A stretch of 64,000 nucleotides of DNA from Acerihabitans sp035013185 (GTDB lineage: Bacteria; Pseudomonadota; Gammaproteobacteria; Enterobacterales; Enterobacteriaceae). Below are positions 34,515-43,625 of the stretch, piece after piece. The notes beneath the pieces are model-generated. The model saw nothing but the letters and a program-made list of their open reading frames with translations. It ran no database searches and was not told the origin of the DNA. The translations under genes were made by a program, and so were the position numbers. Each line of letters starts with the position of its first letter. The first letter of the stretch is position 1. The DNA lies in NCBI RefSeq assembly GCF_035013185.1, contig NZ_JAYGJO010000012.1, forward strand, positions 1 through 64,000, given 5' to 3'.

Positions 34515-36149
34515 ATGAACACTGGCACATCTCTCGGGGCGTGGTTTCTCGCGCTCTTACTCACGGTGAGCAGTTGGACCGCGCAGGCAAAAACGCCGCC
34601 CGACCAGTTGATCATCGGCATGAACATGAACAACCTGCTGACACTTGATCCAGCGGCAATGACCGGCAACGATATCGTCGGCATCGTGATGAATCTTTAT
34701 GACCCGCTGATTGAGCTTGACCCGCAACAGCTGACCCATGTTCGGCCAGCGCTGGCGGTCTCGTGGGAGGTCAATGATGCAAGGAATCTGTTGACGTTTC
34801 ATCTGCGCGAAGGCGTGAAATTCCACTCCGGCAATCCGGTCACTGCACAGGATGTGGTGTGGTCGATGCGCCGCGTTCTGCATCTGAATCTGGCGCAGGC
34901 GTCGGTGTGGAAATCCTATGGGTTCAGCAAAAAGAATGTCGATGAAATGGTGCGTGCGCCTTCGCCTTATACCGTTGAAATTCAACTACCTAAACCGAAT
35001 GATCCGCAACTGGTGATTTACTCGCTGGCTGCACTCGGCAGCGTAGTGGCGCTGGACAGCAAAACCATGCAGGCGCATGAAGTCAATGGCGACTGGGGCA
35101 ACCGCTGGCTGACCACCAACGAAGCCGGTTCCGGGCCGTTTCGCCTCGACGGTTGGCAGGCAAAAGACGTGCTCAATATGAGCCGCAACCCTGCATACTG
35201 GCGTGGTGAGCCTCGGCTATCCCGTGTGGTATTCCGCCATTTCCAAGAATCGCAAACCCTACGCCTGATGATCGAAAAAGGCGACTTGGACATCGCTAAA
35301 AACATGGCGGTTTCTGACGTCAATGCACTCAGCCACGACCCGGCGATAACCGTCGATAGCGTGAAAAAAGGCACTATTTATTACGTGGCGATGAGCATGA
35401 AAGAGTCACATTTCGCCAACTCAAAAGTGCGAGAAGCGGTGCGCTATCTCATTGATTATCAGGGAATCGGTAAGGCACTCATGTCCGGTTACGGGGTTGT
35501 GCATCAACGCCCGCTGCCGATCGGCATGCCTGCGACGTTGCCAGATCCGGGTTATCACCTGGATATTCCGCGTGCCAAAACATTGCTTGCGCAAGCCGGT
35601 TATCCTGACGGTTTTGACACCACGTTGCGGGTACTGGCCGATCAGCCTTTCCTCAATATCGCCATCGCCGTGCAGTCCACCCTGATGCAGGCCGGCATTC
35701 GCGCCAAAATTATCACCGGCACCGGCAACCAGATTTACGGCGCAATGCGTGAACGTAAGTTTGACATGCTGGTCGGACGTGGTGGCAGCGGCGTGGAACC
35801 GCATCCGCATTCTAGCCTGCGCGCCCTGGTCTACAACCCGGATAATAGCGATGCTGCGCGTCTCACCAATTTTCAGGGGTGGCGCACCGGTTTTTACGAC
35901 CAACAGCTGAATACGGAAATCGTTCAGGCATTACTTGAACGTGACCCGGAAAAGCAAAAACAGGATTATGTCGTCATTCAGGAACGCTACGACTTGCTGA
36001 TACCGGCGTTGGTGCCACTCTCGCAAATGGTGGATTCCATTGTGGTACGTAAGGACGTCAAAAACTACCTGCCACATCCTTCTGCAACCACCTTCCTGCG
36101 TGACGTCTACAAGGATGAGAGTCAGCCAACCAGAGGTAATGGGTTATGA
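34515..36149 (+). CDS. ABC importer substrate-binding protein, family 5
   Basis: Periplasmic solute-binding protein of the SBP_bac_5 (DppA/OppA) class, 544 residues. A signal peptide of about 25 residues ends AQA, followed by the class signature LLTLDPAAMTGNDIVGIVMNLYDPLIELD. The LTFHLREGVKFHSGNPVTAQDVVWSMRR block and GSGPFRLDGW are standard. Such proteins bind di/oligopeptides, nickel, or glycosides and opines. The enolase-family gene 50 bp upstream suggests a substrate carrying a carboxylate, for example a modified sugar acid or dipeptide. The stop overlaps the first permease by 4 bases (ATGA). Confidence 0.9.
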   Translation: MNTGTSLGAWFLALLLTVSSWTAQAKTPPDQLIIGMNMNNLLTLDPAAMTGNDIVGIVMNLYDPLIELDPQQLTHVRPALAVSWEVNDARNLLTFHLREGVKFHSGNPVTAQDVVWSMRRVLHLNLAQASVWKSYGFSKKNVDEMVRAPSPYTVEIQLPKPNDPQLVIYSLAALGSVVALDSKTMQAHEVNGDWGNRWLTTNEAGSGPFRLDGWQAKDVLNMSRNPAYWRGEPRLSRVVFRHFQESQTLRLMIEKGDLDIAKNMAVSDVNALSHDPAITVDSVKKGTIYYVAMSMKESHFANSKVREAVRYLIDYQGIGKALMSGYGVVHQRPLPIGMPATLPDPGYHLDIPRAKTLLAQAGYPDGFDTTLRVLADQPFLNIAIAVQSTLMQAGIRAKIITGTGNQIYGAMRERKFDMLVGRGGSGVEPHPHSSLRALVYNPDNSDAARLTNFQGWRTGFYDQQLNTEIVQALLERDPEKQKQDYVVIQERYDLLIPALVPLSQMVDSIVVRKDVKNYLPHPSATTFLRDVYKDESQPTRGNGL

Positions 36150-37198
36150 CAGCGCAAACCTTCACTCAGCAAAGTCTGCTTGCCCGCATTCCGACCGGAC
36201 GCATTGGTAAACGTTTGGTTCAAGTTGCGGTGACACTGTTTGGTCTGCTGCTGCTGACCTTTTTCATCGGTCGCGTGATGCCGGTGGATCCGGTGCTGGC
36301 GATTGTCGGGCCGGATGCTGACCACAGTACTTATCAGCAGGTTTATCACCAATTGGGTTTCGATAAACCGTTGTGGACACAGTTTGGTATTTACCTTTCC
36401 GGGCTGGCGCACGGTGATTTCGGCAATGCGCTGCTAACGGGTAAACCGGTGACACAGGATATTTTACGCGTGTTCCCGGCTACGATGGAACTCGCAACGC
36501 TGGCGATTATTATCGGCGCAGGCGTCGGCATTCCGTTGGGTGTACTGGCGGCGGCAAAACGTAACAGCATCGTGGATTATGGGGTGCGTATTATCAGCCT
36601 TGCCGGTTATTCCACACCGATATTCTGGGTCGGGATGATGGGGCTGCTGGTGTTTTACTCCTGGCTCGGTTGGGTGGGTGGCGCAGGGCGTCTGGATTTC
36701 AGCCTTGACGGACAGGTCACGCGCCACAGCGGTTTTATGCTGTTCGACGCGTTGATCGCCGGGAACTGGGATGTGTTCCGCAGCGCGCTTAATCATCTGA
36801 TCCTGCCTGCGTCATTGCTCGGGTTTCACTCACTGGCGTACATCAGCCGCATGACCCGCAGTTTTATGCTCGCGCAACTCACGCAGGAGTTCATTATTAC
36901 CGCGCGCGTTAAAGGCCTGAGCGAATGGCAGGTGTTGTGGAACCACGCGTTCCGCAACATTCTGGTTCAGTTGTTAACCGTGGTGGCGCTGGCATATGGC
37001 TCGTTGCTCGAAGGTGCCGTATTGATCGAAACCGTCTTCTCATGGCCGGGGTTCGGTTCGTATCTTACCAGCAGCCTGATGCTCGGAGACATGAATGCGG
37101 TGATGGGCTGCGTATTGGTCGTCGGCATGATTTTCGTGATGCTGAATTTGCTCTCAGACCTGCTGTATCAGGTCTTTGACCCGAGGACAAAAGTATGA
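36146..37198 (+). CDS. ABC importer permease (DppB/OppB type)
   Basis: A 350-residue inner-membrane permease with six helices. The N-terminal region (LVQVAVTLFGLLLLTFFIGRVMPVDPV) matches the OppB/DppB TC_PERM family, and a cytoplasmic EAA loop (EFIITARVKGLSEWQVLWNHAFRNILV) docks the ATPases. GTKPV-type DFGNALLTGKPVTQDI is also typical. Start overlaps the binding-protein stop, and its own stop overlaps the second permease (ATGA), so translation is coupled along the operon. Confidence 0.92.
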   Translation: MTAQTFTQQSLLARIPTGRIGKRLVQVAVTLFGLLLLTFFIGRVMPVDPVLAIVGPDADHSTYQQVYHQLGFDKPLWTQFGIYLSGLAHGDFGNALLTGKPVTQDILRVFPATMELATLAIIIGAGVGIPLGVLAAAKRNSIVDYGVRIISLAGYSTPIFWVGMMGLLVFYSWLGWVGGAGRLDFSLDGQVTRHSGFMLFDALIAGNWDVFRSALNHLILPASLLGFHSLAYISRMTRSFMLAQLTQEFIITARVKGLSEWQVLWNHAFRNILVQLLTVVALAYGSLLEGAVLIETVFSWPGFGSYLTSSLMLGDMNAVMGCVLVVGMIFVMLNLLSDLLYQVFDPRTKV

Positions 37199-38100
37199 CG
37201 ATTTCCCTCAATTCCGTAACACTCAGCGCAGGTGATGAAAAACACCAGCGTATGCAACGTGTATGTGGTCGCGTTGGTCATTTTCTGTGGCTGATGACAT
37301 GCAATCCGCTGACCGCCATCGGCGGCGCGATTGTCCTGATGTTAATGATTGTAGCGCTTTTCGCGCCGTGGATCGCGCCGTTCCATCCGTTGGTGCAGGA
37401 TTTAAACAATGCACTCAGCCCACCCTCTGCGGCGCACTGGTTCGGCACCGATGAATTCGGCCGCGATATTTTCAGCCGGATGGTGTACGGCTCACGCATT
37501 ACGCTGTACATCGTATTGCTGGTGTCGGTCACCGTCGGGCCGCTTGGCCTGCTGCTTGGCGTGACCGCGGGTTATTTCGGTGGCAAAACCGATATGGTAT
37601 TGATGCGCGTTACCGATATTTTCATCTCCTTTCCGAGCCTGGTCCTGGCGCTGGCATTTGTCGCGGCGCTGGGGCCAGGGCTGGAGCATGTGGTGATCGC
37701 CATTACACTCACCGCCTGGCCGCCGATTACGCGTCTGGCGCGCGCGGAAACCCTCTCGCTGCGTCAGGCAGATTTTATCTCTGCGGTGCGTTTGCAGGGT
37801 GCGTCTCCGGTACGGGTACTGTGGCGTCATATTGTCCCGCTGTGTTTGCCGTCGGTGATCATTCGTATCACTATGAATATGGCAGGAATTATCCTTACCG
37901 CTGCCGGTCTCGGCTTCCTTGGCCTCGGCGCCCAGCCGCCGGATCCGGAATGGGGCGCCATGATTTCCAGTGGTCGTACATACATGATGGAGTGCTGGTG
38001 GGTCGCAACTATTCCTGGTCTGGCAATCCTGATTAATAGCCTCGCGTTTAATTTCTTAGGAGATGGCCTGCGTGACATCCTCGATCCCCGTAATAGCTGA
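37195..38100 (+). CDS. ABC importer permease (DppC/OppC type)
   Basis: A 301-residue partner permease. It has the OppC_N segment (NPLTAIGGAIVLMLMIVALFAPWIAPF), the HWFGTDEFGRDIFSRMVYGSRITL motif that marks DppC/OppC proteins, and an EAA loop (DFISAVRLQGASPVRVLWRHIVPLCLP). Six transmembrane helices are predicted by eye. Overlaps the preceding permease by 4 bases. The next gene (ATPase) starts inside its 3' end. Confidence 0.93.
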   Translation: MTISLNSVTLSAGDEKHQRMQRVCGRVGHFLWLMTCNPLTAIGGAIVLMLMIVALFAPWIAPFHPLVQDLNNALSPPSAAHWFGTDEFGRDIFSRMVYGSRITLYIVLLVSVTVGPLGLLLGVTAGYFGGKTDMVLMRVTDIFISFPSLVLALAFVAALGPGLEHVVIAITLTAWPPITRLARAETLSLRQADFISAVRLQGASPVRVLWRHIVPLCLPSVIIRITMNMAGIILTAAGLGFLGLGAQPPDPEWGAMISSGRTYMMECWWVATIPGLAILINSLAFNFLGDGLRDILDPRNS

Positions 38101-38938
38101 CGCTCCGGCGTTACTTGACGTGCAAAATCTGCACGTCAGCTTTGTGAATGGCCGCCAGGTGACGCAGGCGGTACGCGGCGTTTCTTTCCTGCTCAAGCGT
38201 GAAAAACTGGCGATTGTCGGTGAATCCGGTTCGGGAAAATCCACCGTCGGGCGCGCTTTGTTAAAGCTGCATCCATCAAAAGCGCATATCACTGCTGACA
38301 AAATGCAGTTCAGTGATGTCGATTTACTGCGCGCCAGCCCGACTCAGATGCGTCAGGTGCGGGGTAAACGCATCTCGATGATCATGCAGGACCCGAAGTA
38401 TTCGTTGAATCCGGTGCTGTGCGTCGGCGATCAGATCGCCGAAGCATGGCGTTCGCATCACAGATGCTCGTATCAGGATGCCAAGAGCAAAGTGCTGAAC
38501 ATGCTCGACGTGGTGCGCATCCGTGAGCCGGAACGCGTTTATCACCTATACCCGCACGAAATTTCCGGCGGACAGGGACAGCGCATCATGATCGCCATGA
38601 TGTTGATCACTGACCCAGAAATGGTGATCGCCGACGAACCAACCTCTGCTCTGGATGTGTCCGTGCGTTTGCAGGTGCTGGCTCTGCTCGACGACCTGGT
38701 GAAGACGCGCGGGCTGGGGCTTATTTTTATCAGTCACGACATCAATTTGGTGCGCAGTTTCTGCGACCGCGTGCTGGTGATGTACGCCGGACGCATTGTG
38801 GAATCCATTGCGGCAACCGAACTCGACAACGCGCAGCATCCGTATACGCGCGGCCTGTTGAATGCGTTGCCCTCCATGGATAACCGTCGTTATCCGCTGC
38901 CGGTGATGCAACGTCAGGCCAGTTGGCTGACCGATTAA
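38072..38938 (+). CDS. ABC importer ATPase (DppD/OppD type)
   Basis: A cytoplasmic ATPase of about 288 residues. Walker A is GESGSGKST, signature SGGQGQR, Walker B MVIADEPTSALD, and the switch His is in FISHDINLV. The signature Gln insertion (SGGQGQ) is a mild variant of SGGQRQ. It lacks the long C-terminal Fe-S/oligopeptide tail of some OppD proteins. GTG 38072 is preferred, since AGGAG at 38058-38062 is correctly spaced; ATG 38063 is too close to that site. It overlaps the permease gene by 29 bases. Confidence 0.9.
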   Translation: MTSSIPVIADAPALLDVQNLHVSFVNGRQVTQAVRGVSFLLKREKLAIVGESGSGKSTVGRALLKLHPSKAHITADKMQFSDVDLLRASPTQMRQVRGKRISMIMQDPKYSLNPVLCVGDQIAEAWRSHHRCSYQDAKSKVLNMLDVVRIREPERVYHLYPHEISGGQGQRIMIAMMLITDPEMVIADEPTSALDVSVRLQVLALLDDLVKTRGLGLIFISHDINLVRSFCDRVLVMYAGRIVESIAATELDNAQHPYTRGLLNALPSMDNRRYPLPVMQRQASWLTD

Positions 38939-38947
38939 GGAGCTTAC

Positions 38948-39733
38948 ATGCAACCACGTACCATGATCGACATACGCAATCTGAACCTTTGTTTTGGCGA
39001 AGGTGCAAAAAATACGCAGGTACTGACGGATGTCAATATTGCCGTGCGTGAAGGGGAAATTTTCGGACTGGTAGGCGAATCTGGCTCGGGGAAAACCACG
39101 GTACTGAAATGTTTAGCGGGACTGTTTACGCACTGGAAAGGCGAGCTGGAGATTGATGGTCAACAGCTAGAACACCGTATTGGCCGCGACCGTTGTCGTC
39201 TCGTGCAGATGGTGTTTCAGGATCCGTACGGCTCTTTGCATCCGCGCCACACCATCTTCGACATTCTGGAAGAACCGCTACAAATCCACCACATCGACCA
39301 GCGCGAGCTGCGGATAAACACCATTCTGGAAAAAGTCGGTCTGGACCGCGCATTCCATAGCCGTTACCCGCACCAGCTTTCCGGTGGCCAGCGACAGCGG
39401 GTCGCCATCGCAAGGGCGTTGATCCTCAAACCCCGTGTGCTGCTGCTTGATGAGCCAACCTCAGCGCTGGACGTTTCGGTACAGGCGGAAATTCTCAATT
39501 TGTTGTTCGATCTTCAAAAAGAGGAAGGACTGACGTACCTGATGGTCACGCACGATTTGGGGGTTATCGCCCATCTATGCCAGCGCGTGGCCGTGATGAA
39601 ATACGGAAAAATCCTCGAAACGTTAGAAATCGATGCCCTGCTGCGCGGAGATATTCAGCAGGACTATACCCGCGTGCTGGTCGATGCCAGCCGTGATTAC
39701 AGCAGGGAAATGGCGGCGAAAGTGATGTTGTAG
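38948..39733 (+). CDS. ABC importer ATPase (DppF/OppF type)
   Basis: The second ATPase, 261 residues, last gene of the importer operon. Walker A GESGSGKTT, signature LSGGQRQR, Walker B VLLLDEPTSALDV, and switch His in VTHDLGVIAHLC are all intact. The FQDPYGSLHPRHTI Q-loop region is the DppF/OppF hallmark. AAGGAG lies 7 bases before ATG 38948. With a complete set (one binding protein, two permeases, two ATPases) the importer should be functional. Confidence 0.92.
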   Translation: MQPRTMIDIRNLNLCFGEGAKNTQVLTDVNIAVREGEIFGLVGESGSGKTTVLKCLAGLFTHWKGELEIDGQQLEHRIGRDRCRLVQMVFQDPYGSLHPRHTIFDILEEPLQIHHIDQRELRINTILEKVGLDRAFHSRYPHQLSGGQRQRVAIARALILKPRVLLLDEPTSALDVSVQAEILNLLFDLQKEEGLTYLMVTHDLGVIAHLCQRVAVMKYGKILETLEIDALLRGDIQQDYTRVLVDASRDYSREMAAKVML

Positions 39734-39779
39734 ATGCCGTTGAGTCGGCTCGGTGTCCCGTGATGCAGACCAGCCGGAT

Positions 39780-40337
39780 TTAGGCGGCATCCTGCAGTAG
39801 TTTCTTATGAAGTTCAGCGGCCAGGACTTCTATACGCTCGGTGAGATTTTTAGTCAGGGCCGTCAGTTCAGTATTTTGCGTAAGCAGTTCCATTATTTGT
39901 GCCGAGGTTTGGGCCGCCTGCTCCTGACGTTGTGTATTCGCGATGGCCAGTGCCTCGCGATGCTCGGCATCCGCGTCGGAATGGGCTTTGTCCCGCTCCG
40001 CCTGGCGGGTTTGCGCCAGTAATATCAGCGGTGCAGCGTAGGCCGACTGTAGGCTAAACGCCAGATTGAGCAGAATAAACGGGTAAATATCAAAATGCAC
40101 CAGGCCAATGGAGTTAACACCAACCCAGGCGATGACAATCAGGGTTTGCGCACCTAAAAATACCGGCGTACCAAAAAAACGGGCAAAGTCTTCCGCTTTA
40201 CGCGCGAACCAACCATTGCCGAATGGCGAGGCCAATTGGGCATGTCGGCGATGAAAACGCAGATGGTCCACTTTTATCGCCGGTGCTGAAGTCGATGCGG
40301 TTTCATTCAGCGTGTTGAATGGATCGGTGTCACTCAT
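39780..40337 (-). CDS. DUF1003-family membrane protein
   Basis: A 185-residue protein with an N-terminal cytoplasmic stretch, two hydrophobic helices (TPVFLGAQTLIVIAWVGVNSIGL and PFILLNLAFSLQSAYAAPLILLAQ), and a C-terminal coiled coil (about residues 115-180) rich in Ala, Gln and Glu. FGTPVFL...W...N...DPFPFILLN followed by SxxAAYAAPLILMAQNR is the DUF1003 pattern, well kept here. Function unknown. GGGATAAC about 7 bases upstream supports ATG 40337. The gene converges on the ABC importer operon from the other side. Confidence 0.88.
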   Translation of the reverse strand: MSDTDPFNTLNETASTSAPAIKVDHLRFHRRHAQLASPFGNGWFARKAEDFARFFGTPVFLGAQTLIVIAWVGVNSIGLVHFDIYPFILLNLAFSLQSAYAAPLILLAQTRQAERDKAHSDADAEHREALAIANTQRQEQAAQTSAQIMELLTQNTELTALTKNLTERIEVLAAELHKKLLQDAA

Positions 40338-40558
40338 ATTGTTATCCCTGGGAAGGTTATCAAAGCAGTTGTGCCATTATAGATACCGTACAGAGTTAAT
40401 ATATATTAATTATGTAACCGAAAACTGGACATGATGATGTGGTGTGCTATTGCGGGTATATGCTAGACCTGTACGGATTAACCCGACAAAACAATGGGAG
40501 GGGTCCTCTGGTTAAGGTATGATGAATCTATTCTTTTTGTCTTCGTCAGGACAGCAAC

Positions 40559-41467
40559 ATGCTGGACGTGCTCATAAAAGCCTTTTCTTTCCTTTTCATT
40601 ATCGTTATTGGTTATCTCTTAAAGAAATATGGCATTTTGCAGCGTTCTGATAGTGTAGCCTTATCGAAAATCATGATGAATCTGACGTTGCCCGCAGCGG
40701 TAATCACCGGTTTTGCCAGTTTTAAGGTGGATAATTCATTGCTGATGTTGGTGCTGTTAGGGTTTGTGTGCAATATCATCTTGCTATACGCCGGTTATCT
40801 GATTGCCAAAAAACGCGATAACGATACCAAAGTGTTTTTTATGATCAATACCCCCGGCTACAATATCGGCTGTTTTACCCTGCCTTATGTGCAAAGTTTT
40901 CTTGGTCCGGCAGGCATTGTTGCCACCTGTTTATTTGATGCTGGGAATTCGGTTATCTGTACCGGCGGGAGTTATGTCGCAGCGGCCAACGCCACCGGCA
41001 AAAGTACCGGGCTTAAAAACACGTTTAAGCGGTTGTTTTCCTCGGTCCCTTTCGATGTCTACATGGTATTGCTGGTAGCGGCGTTATGCGGTTTGCATCT
41101 GCCTAGCCAGGTCACTATTTTGACCTCCATTATCGGTAACGCCAATCCGTTTCTGGCCATGCTGATAATCGGCATGATGCTGGAAATCAATATTGACCGA
41201 ACCCAGCTTAACAACGTCTATACGTTGTTGGTCGTGCGTTATGGCGCCGGCGCGCTCTTTTCGGCATTGTTTTATTTTTATACGCCGTTCCCCCTGGAGA
41301 TCCGTCAGGTACTGGCGGTAGCCGTCTTCGCCCCATTGTCATCTCTGGCACCGATATTTACCGCCCGGGGCAGCAATCTGGGCTCGGTCGCTAGCTTTAC
41401 AGGTTCTATTTCGGTGTTAATCAGCATTATCATCATTACCACGCTGCTCACCCTTATGAACGTGTAA
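40559..41467 (+). CDS. AEC-family transporter
   Basis: A 302-residue membrane protein of the auxin-efflux-carrier family (10 helices, two inverted repeats). Family features include the N-terminal LIKAFSFLFIIVIGYLLKKYGIL, the LPAAVITGF helix with its Pro, the central INTPGYNIGCFTLPYVQSFLG, and LAVAVFAPLSSLAPIFTARG in the second repeat. In bacteria these carry dicarboxylates such as malate or malonate, or amino acids. The substrate is not readable here. The start ATG 40559 follows a short purine-rich stretch. Monocistronic. Confidence 0.87.
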   Translation: MLDVLIKAFSFLFIIVIGYLLKKYGILQRSDSVALSKIMMNLTLPAAVITGFASFKVDNSLLMLVLLGFVCNIILLYAGYLIAKKRDNDTKVFFMINTPGYNIGCFTLPYVQSFLGPAGIVATCLFDAGNSVICTGGSYVAAANATGKSTGLKNTFKRLFSSVPFDVYMVLLVAALCGLHLPSQVTILTSIIGNANPFLAMLIIGMMLEINIDRTQLNNVYTLLVVRYGAGALFSALFYFYTPFPLEIRQVLAVAVFAPLSSLAPIFTARGSNLGSVASFTGSISVLISIIIITTLLTLMNV

Positions 41468-41602
41468 TGTTCTTGACCTCAGCTTTCCCAACGTCTTATA
41501 CAAACTGCTGTGACTAAATAAAAGGCCAGTAGTTTATATTGCCATAAGCAAGATTTTTTTGATTAATATTTTCACCAGCAATGAATAGGTTTTTTTATGG
41601 GC

Positions 41603-41627
41603 ATAAGACCAAACGTTTTGGTCTTAT
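41603..41627. promoter_or_regulatory. 25-bp palindrome
   Basis: ATAAGACCAAA-CGT-TTTGGTCTTAT has perfect 11-bp arms around 3 bases. There is no T-run on the exit side of either strand, so it is more likely a dimeric regulator site than a terminator. It lies 136 bases after the AEC transporter and 755 before the porin, so the regulated gene is not obvious. Confidence 0.5.
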
Positions 41628-41968
41628 TATCCACTATCATTGTGGGATGAATAGTTTATGATGCCGCATCGAGGTACCGCTAAAACCTCATTCCGTTATT
41701 AAGCAAATCACCATTGTCGGGTAAAAAAGGCATCATTCGCTCGGCATGCGGTTTAATGCAGACCAGCGTCTGTTCCACTGAGTTATCATGATTAATTATT
41801 TATTACAGGCAGGATGGATAACCCGTAGGCATACAAACAAGGTCGAAAAAAAAAAGAGATCCCCCCTTCTTACCCCCGTTGCTGGATAGCGTAAATAATG
41901 ACCCAGTAGGGGGATATTTATTATACCAATTTGGCTTACAGGTAATTTTACCGGCAACGTCACACCTG

Positions 41969-41996
41969 ACAATCATAGTCGGATTGTGCTTTTTTT
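41969..41996 (+). terminator. Candidate weak terminator
   Basis: ACAATC-ATAGTCG-GATTGT followed by GC and seven T residues. The stem has only six pairs, so it is weak. It could end the AEC transporter mRNA or a small RNA from the preceding 300 bases. Confidence 0.4.
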
Positions 41997-42381
41997 GGCT
42001 TCAATGCTGCATAAACGGCTAACGCGGCCTTAAATTCGGTGATGTTTCTGAAACATAAACTGGTTTTGTGATGGTTCTCAACTTTTAGATCTGTATGACA
42101 CGTTAAGGTAGCCTCGCGCGGCGACAGGGGCGTTGTTCGGTGCTTCAGTAATTGATTAAAAATGAGTCATTTACTGGTTTAACGAAAAGTTCACAATCCT
42201 AACGTCGATTAAGCTGCTACTATCCTTCGGAATTCGACCCCCAGGGCTGGATAGCTAAATGATGGATTGCGCAATTTCTGAAATACAATTTTAAAAAAAA
42301 CACTGGATAGCACTGGATATCAACCACCAAAAGGTTGAGTCCTCTTTAATTTAACTAAAAAGTATTGGTAAGGAAAAAGTA

Positions 42382-43473
42382 ATGAAGAAGATAGCATTGG
42401 CAGTTTTGGCAACGTTAGTTGCTGCACCAGCTCTACACGCCGCAGAGATTTACAATAAAGACGGTAACAAGCTGGATTTTTACGGCAGCGTGCGCGCCCG
42501 TCATTATTTCACCCAAAATACCGCCAACGACGGCGATCAAAGCTATGTGCGCCTCGGTTTTAAAGGCCAAACCCAGATCAATGATCAGCTGACCGGCTAC
42601 GGCCAGTGGGAATACAACGTCCAGGCCAATAATACTGAAGGCGGCTCCGATGCTCAAAAAAACACCAAAACCCGTTTAGGTTTTGCTGGTTTGAAACTGA
42701 AAAACTTTGGCTCCCTTGATTACGGTCGTAACTGGGGCATCGCCTATGATGTCGCGTCGATTACCGATACCGCCCCGATCTTCGATGACCTGACCTACAG
42801 TTCCGCTGATAACTTTATGACTGGCCGCGCCACCGGCCTGCTGACTTATCGCAACACCAACTTTTTTGGTCTGGTTGACGGCCTGAAGTTCGGTCTGCAA
42901 TACCAGGGCGCCAACGACGAAAACTCCAACAACGCCCGTACAACTAACAAATCTAACGGCGACGGCTACGGTTTGTCGGCGTCTTATACCACCCCTATCG
43001 ATTTGTCCATTTTGGGTACCTACGCTACGTCTAAACGTACCGCCCCGCAACAGGCAATGGATTTCGGTAAAGGTGATAACGCTGACGTATGGGCCACCGG
43101 TTTGAAATACGACCATGCAGGTGTTTACGTAGCTGGTTTGTACGGTCAAGGCCATAACCTGACGCCGATTTCATCCGGTTCTACCCTCAAAGGTTACGCC
43201 AATAAAACAGAGAATATGGAAGTTGTGGCATCCTATCTGTTTGATTTCGGTTTGAAACCGATGGTTGGCTACTTCCAGTCTAAAGGCAAGGATATCGACA
43301 AGGGTGTCGGCGATGCAGATTTAGTGAAGTACTATGATGTGTCCATGACCTACTTCTTTAATAAAAACATGAACGTCTACGCGGATTACAAGATCAACCG
43401 TCTGGATGAGAACAACCCGTTGGGAATCAACGCCAAAGACGAATTTGGCCTGGGTCTGACCTATCAGTTCTGA
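42382..43473 (+). CDS. OmpC/OmpF-type general porin
   Basis: A 363-residue outer-membrane trimeric porin. The signal peptide is MKKIALAVLATLVAAPALHA, then AEIYNKDGNKLDFYGSVRARHYF as the first strand. The last strand is LGLTYQF with terminal Phe. The porin body is typical of OmpC/F/N. The constriction loop L3, usually PEFGGD, reads TAPIFDDLTYSS and so lacks the conserved acidic/glycine pattern, which should alter pore selectivity. The gene is preceded by GGTAAGGAAAAAGTA, a strong ribosome site, and followed by an efficient terminator. The name ompC is not asserted because the paralogues cannot be told apart. Confidence 0.9.
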   Translation: MKKIALAVLATLVAAPALHAAEIYNKDGNKLDFYGSVRARHYFTQNTANDGDQSYVRLGFKGQTQINDQLTGYGQWEYNVQANNTEGGSDAQKNTKTRLGFAGLKLKNFGSLDYGRNWGIAYDVASITDTAPIFDDLTYSSADNFMTGRATGLLTYRNTNFFGLVDGLKFGLQYQGANDENSNNARTTNKSNGDGYGLSASYTTPIDLSILGTYATSKRTAPQQAMDFGKGDNADVWATGLKYDHAGVYVAGLYGQGHNLTPISSGSTLKGYANKTENMEVVASYLFDFGLKPMVGYFQSKGKDIDKGVGDADLVKYYDVSMTYFFNKNMNVYADYKINRLDENNPLGINAKDEFGLGLTYQF

Positions 43474-43545
43474 TTCTTGGCAGCTTATTTACCCAAGAGC
43501 CCGTTGACCTACAAACCAGTATCTTAGCGGCAAATCGTCAAGCCG

Positions 43546-43576
43546 AAAAAAAGCGACCCGCGGGTCGCTTTTTTTA
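43546..43576 (+). terminator. Rho-independent terminator of the porin gene
   Basis: GCGACCC-GC-GGGTCGC (43553-43568) flanked by seven A residues and seven T residues. The symmetric A and T tracts allow it to work in both directions, also for the converging YhcN-type gene. Confidence 0.9.
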
Positions 43577-43625
43577 TTGGCTACAATAGAGGCATGTTGT
43601 TTGCCTGCATTACTGGCGGTGGAAC

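Larger units (their letters stand above)
41468..42381. other. Long intergenic region upstream of the porin gene
   Basis: About 915 bases with no protein gene. It contains the 25-bp palindrome at 41603-41627, a T-tract hairpin at 41969-41996 that could end a small RNA or the transporter transcript, and AT-rich promoter-like sequence before the porin. I looked for a MicF-like RNA, which often precedes ompC, and did not find recognisable sequence. OmpR sites would be expected but I cannot place them safely. Confidence 0.6.

Noticed and set aside
41468..42381. A MicF-type RNA upstream of the porin gene
   Set aside because: No stretch resembled the known MicF 5' end or its terminator; only a weak T-tract hairpin was found.
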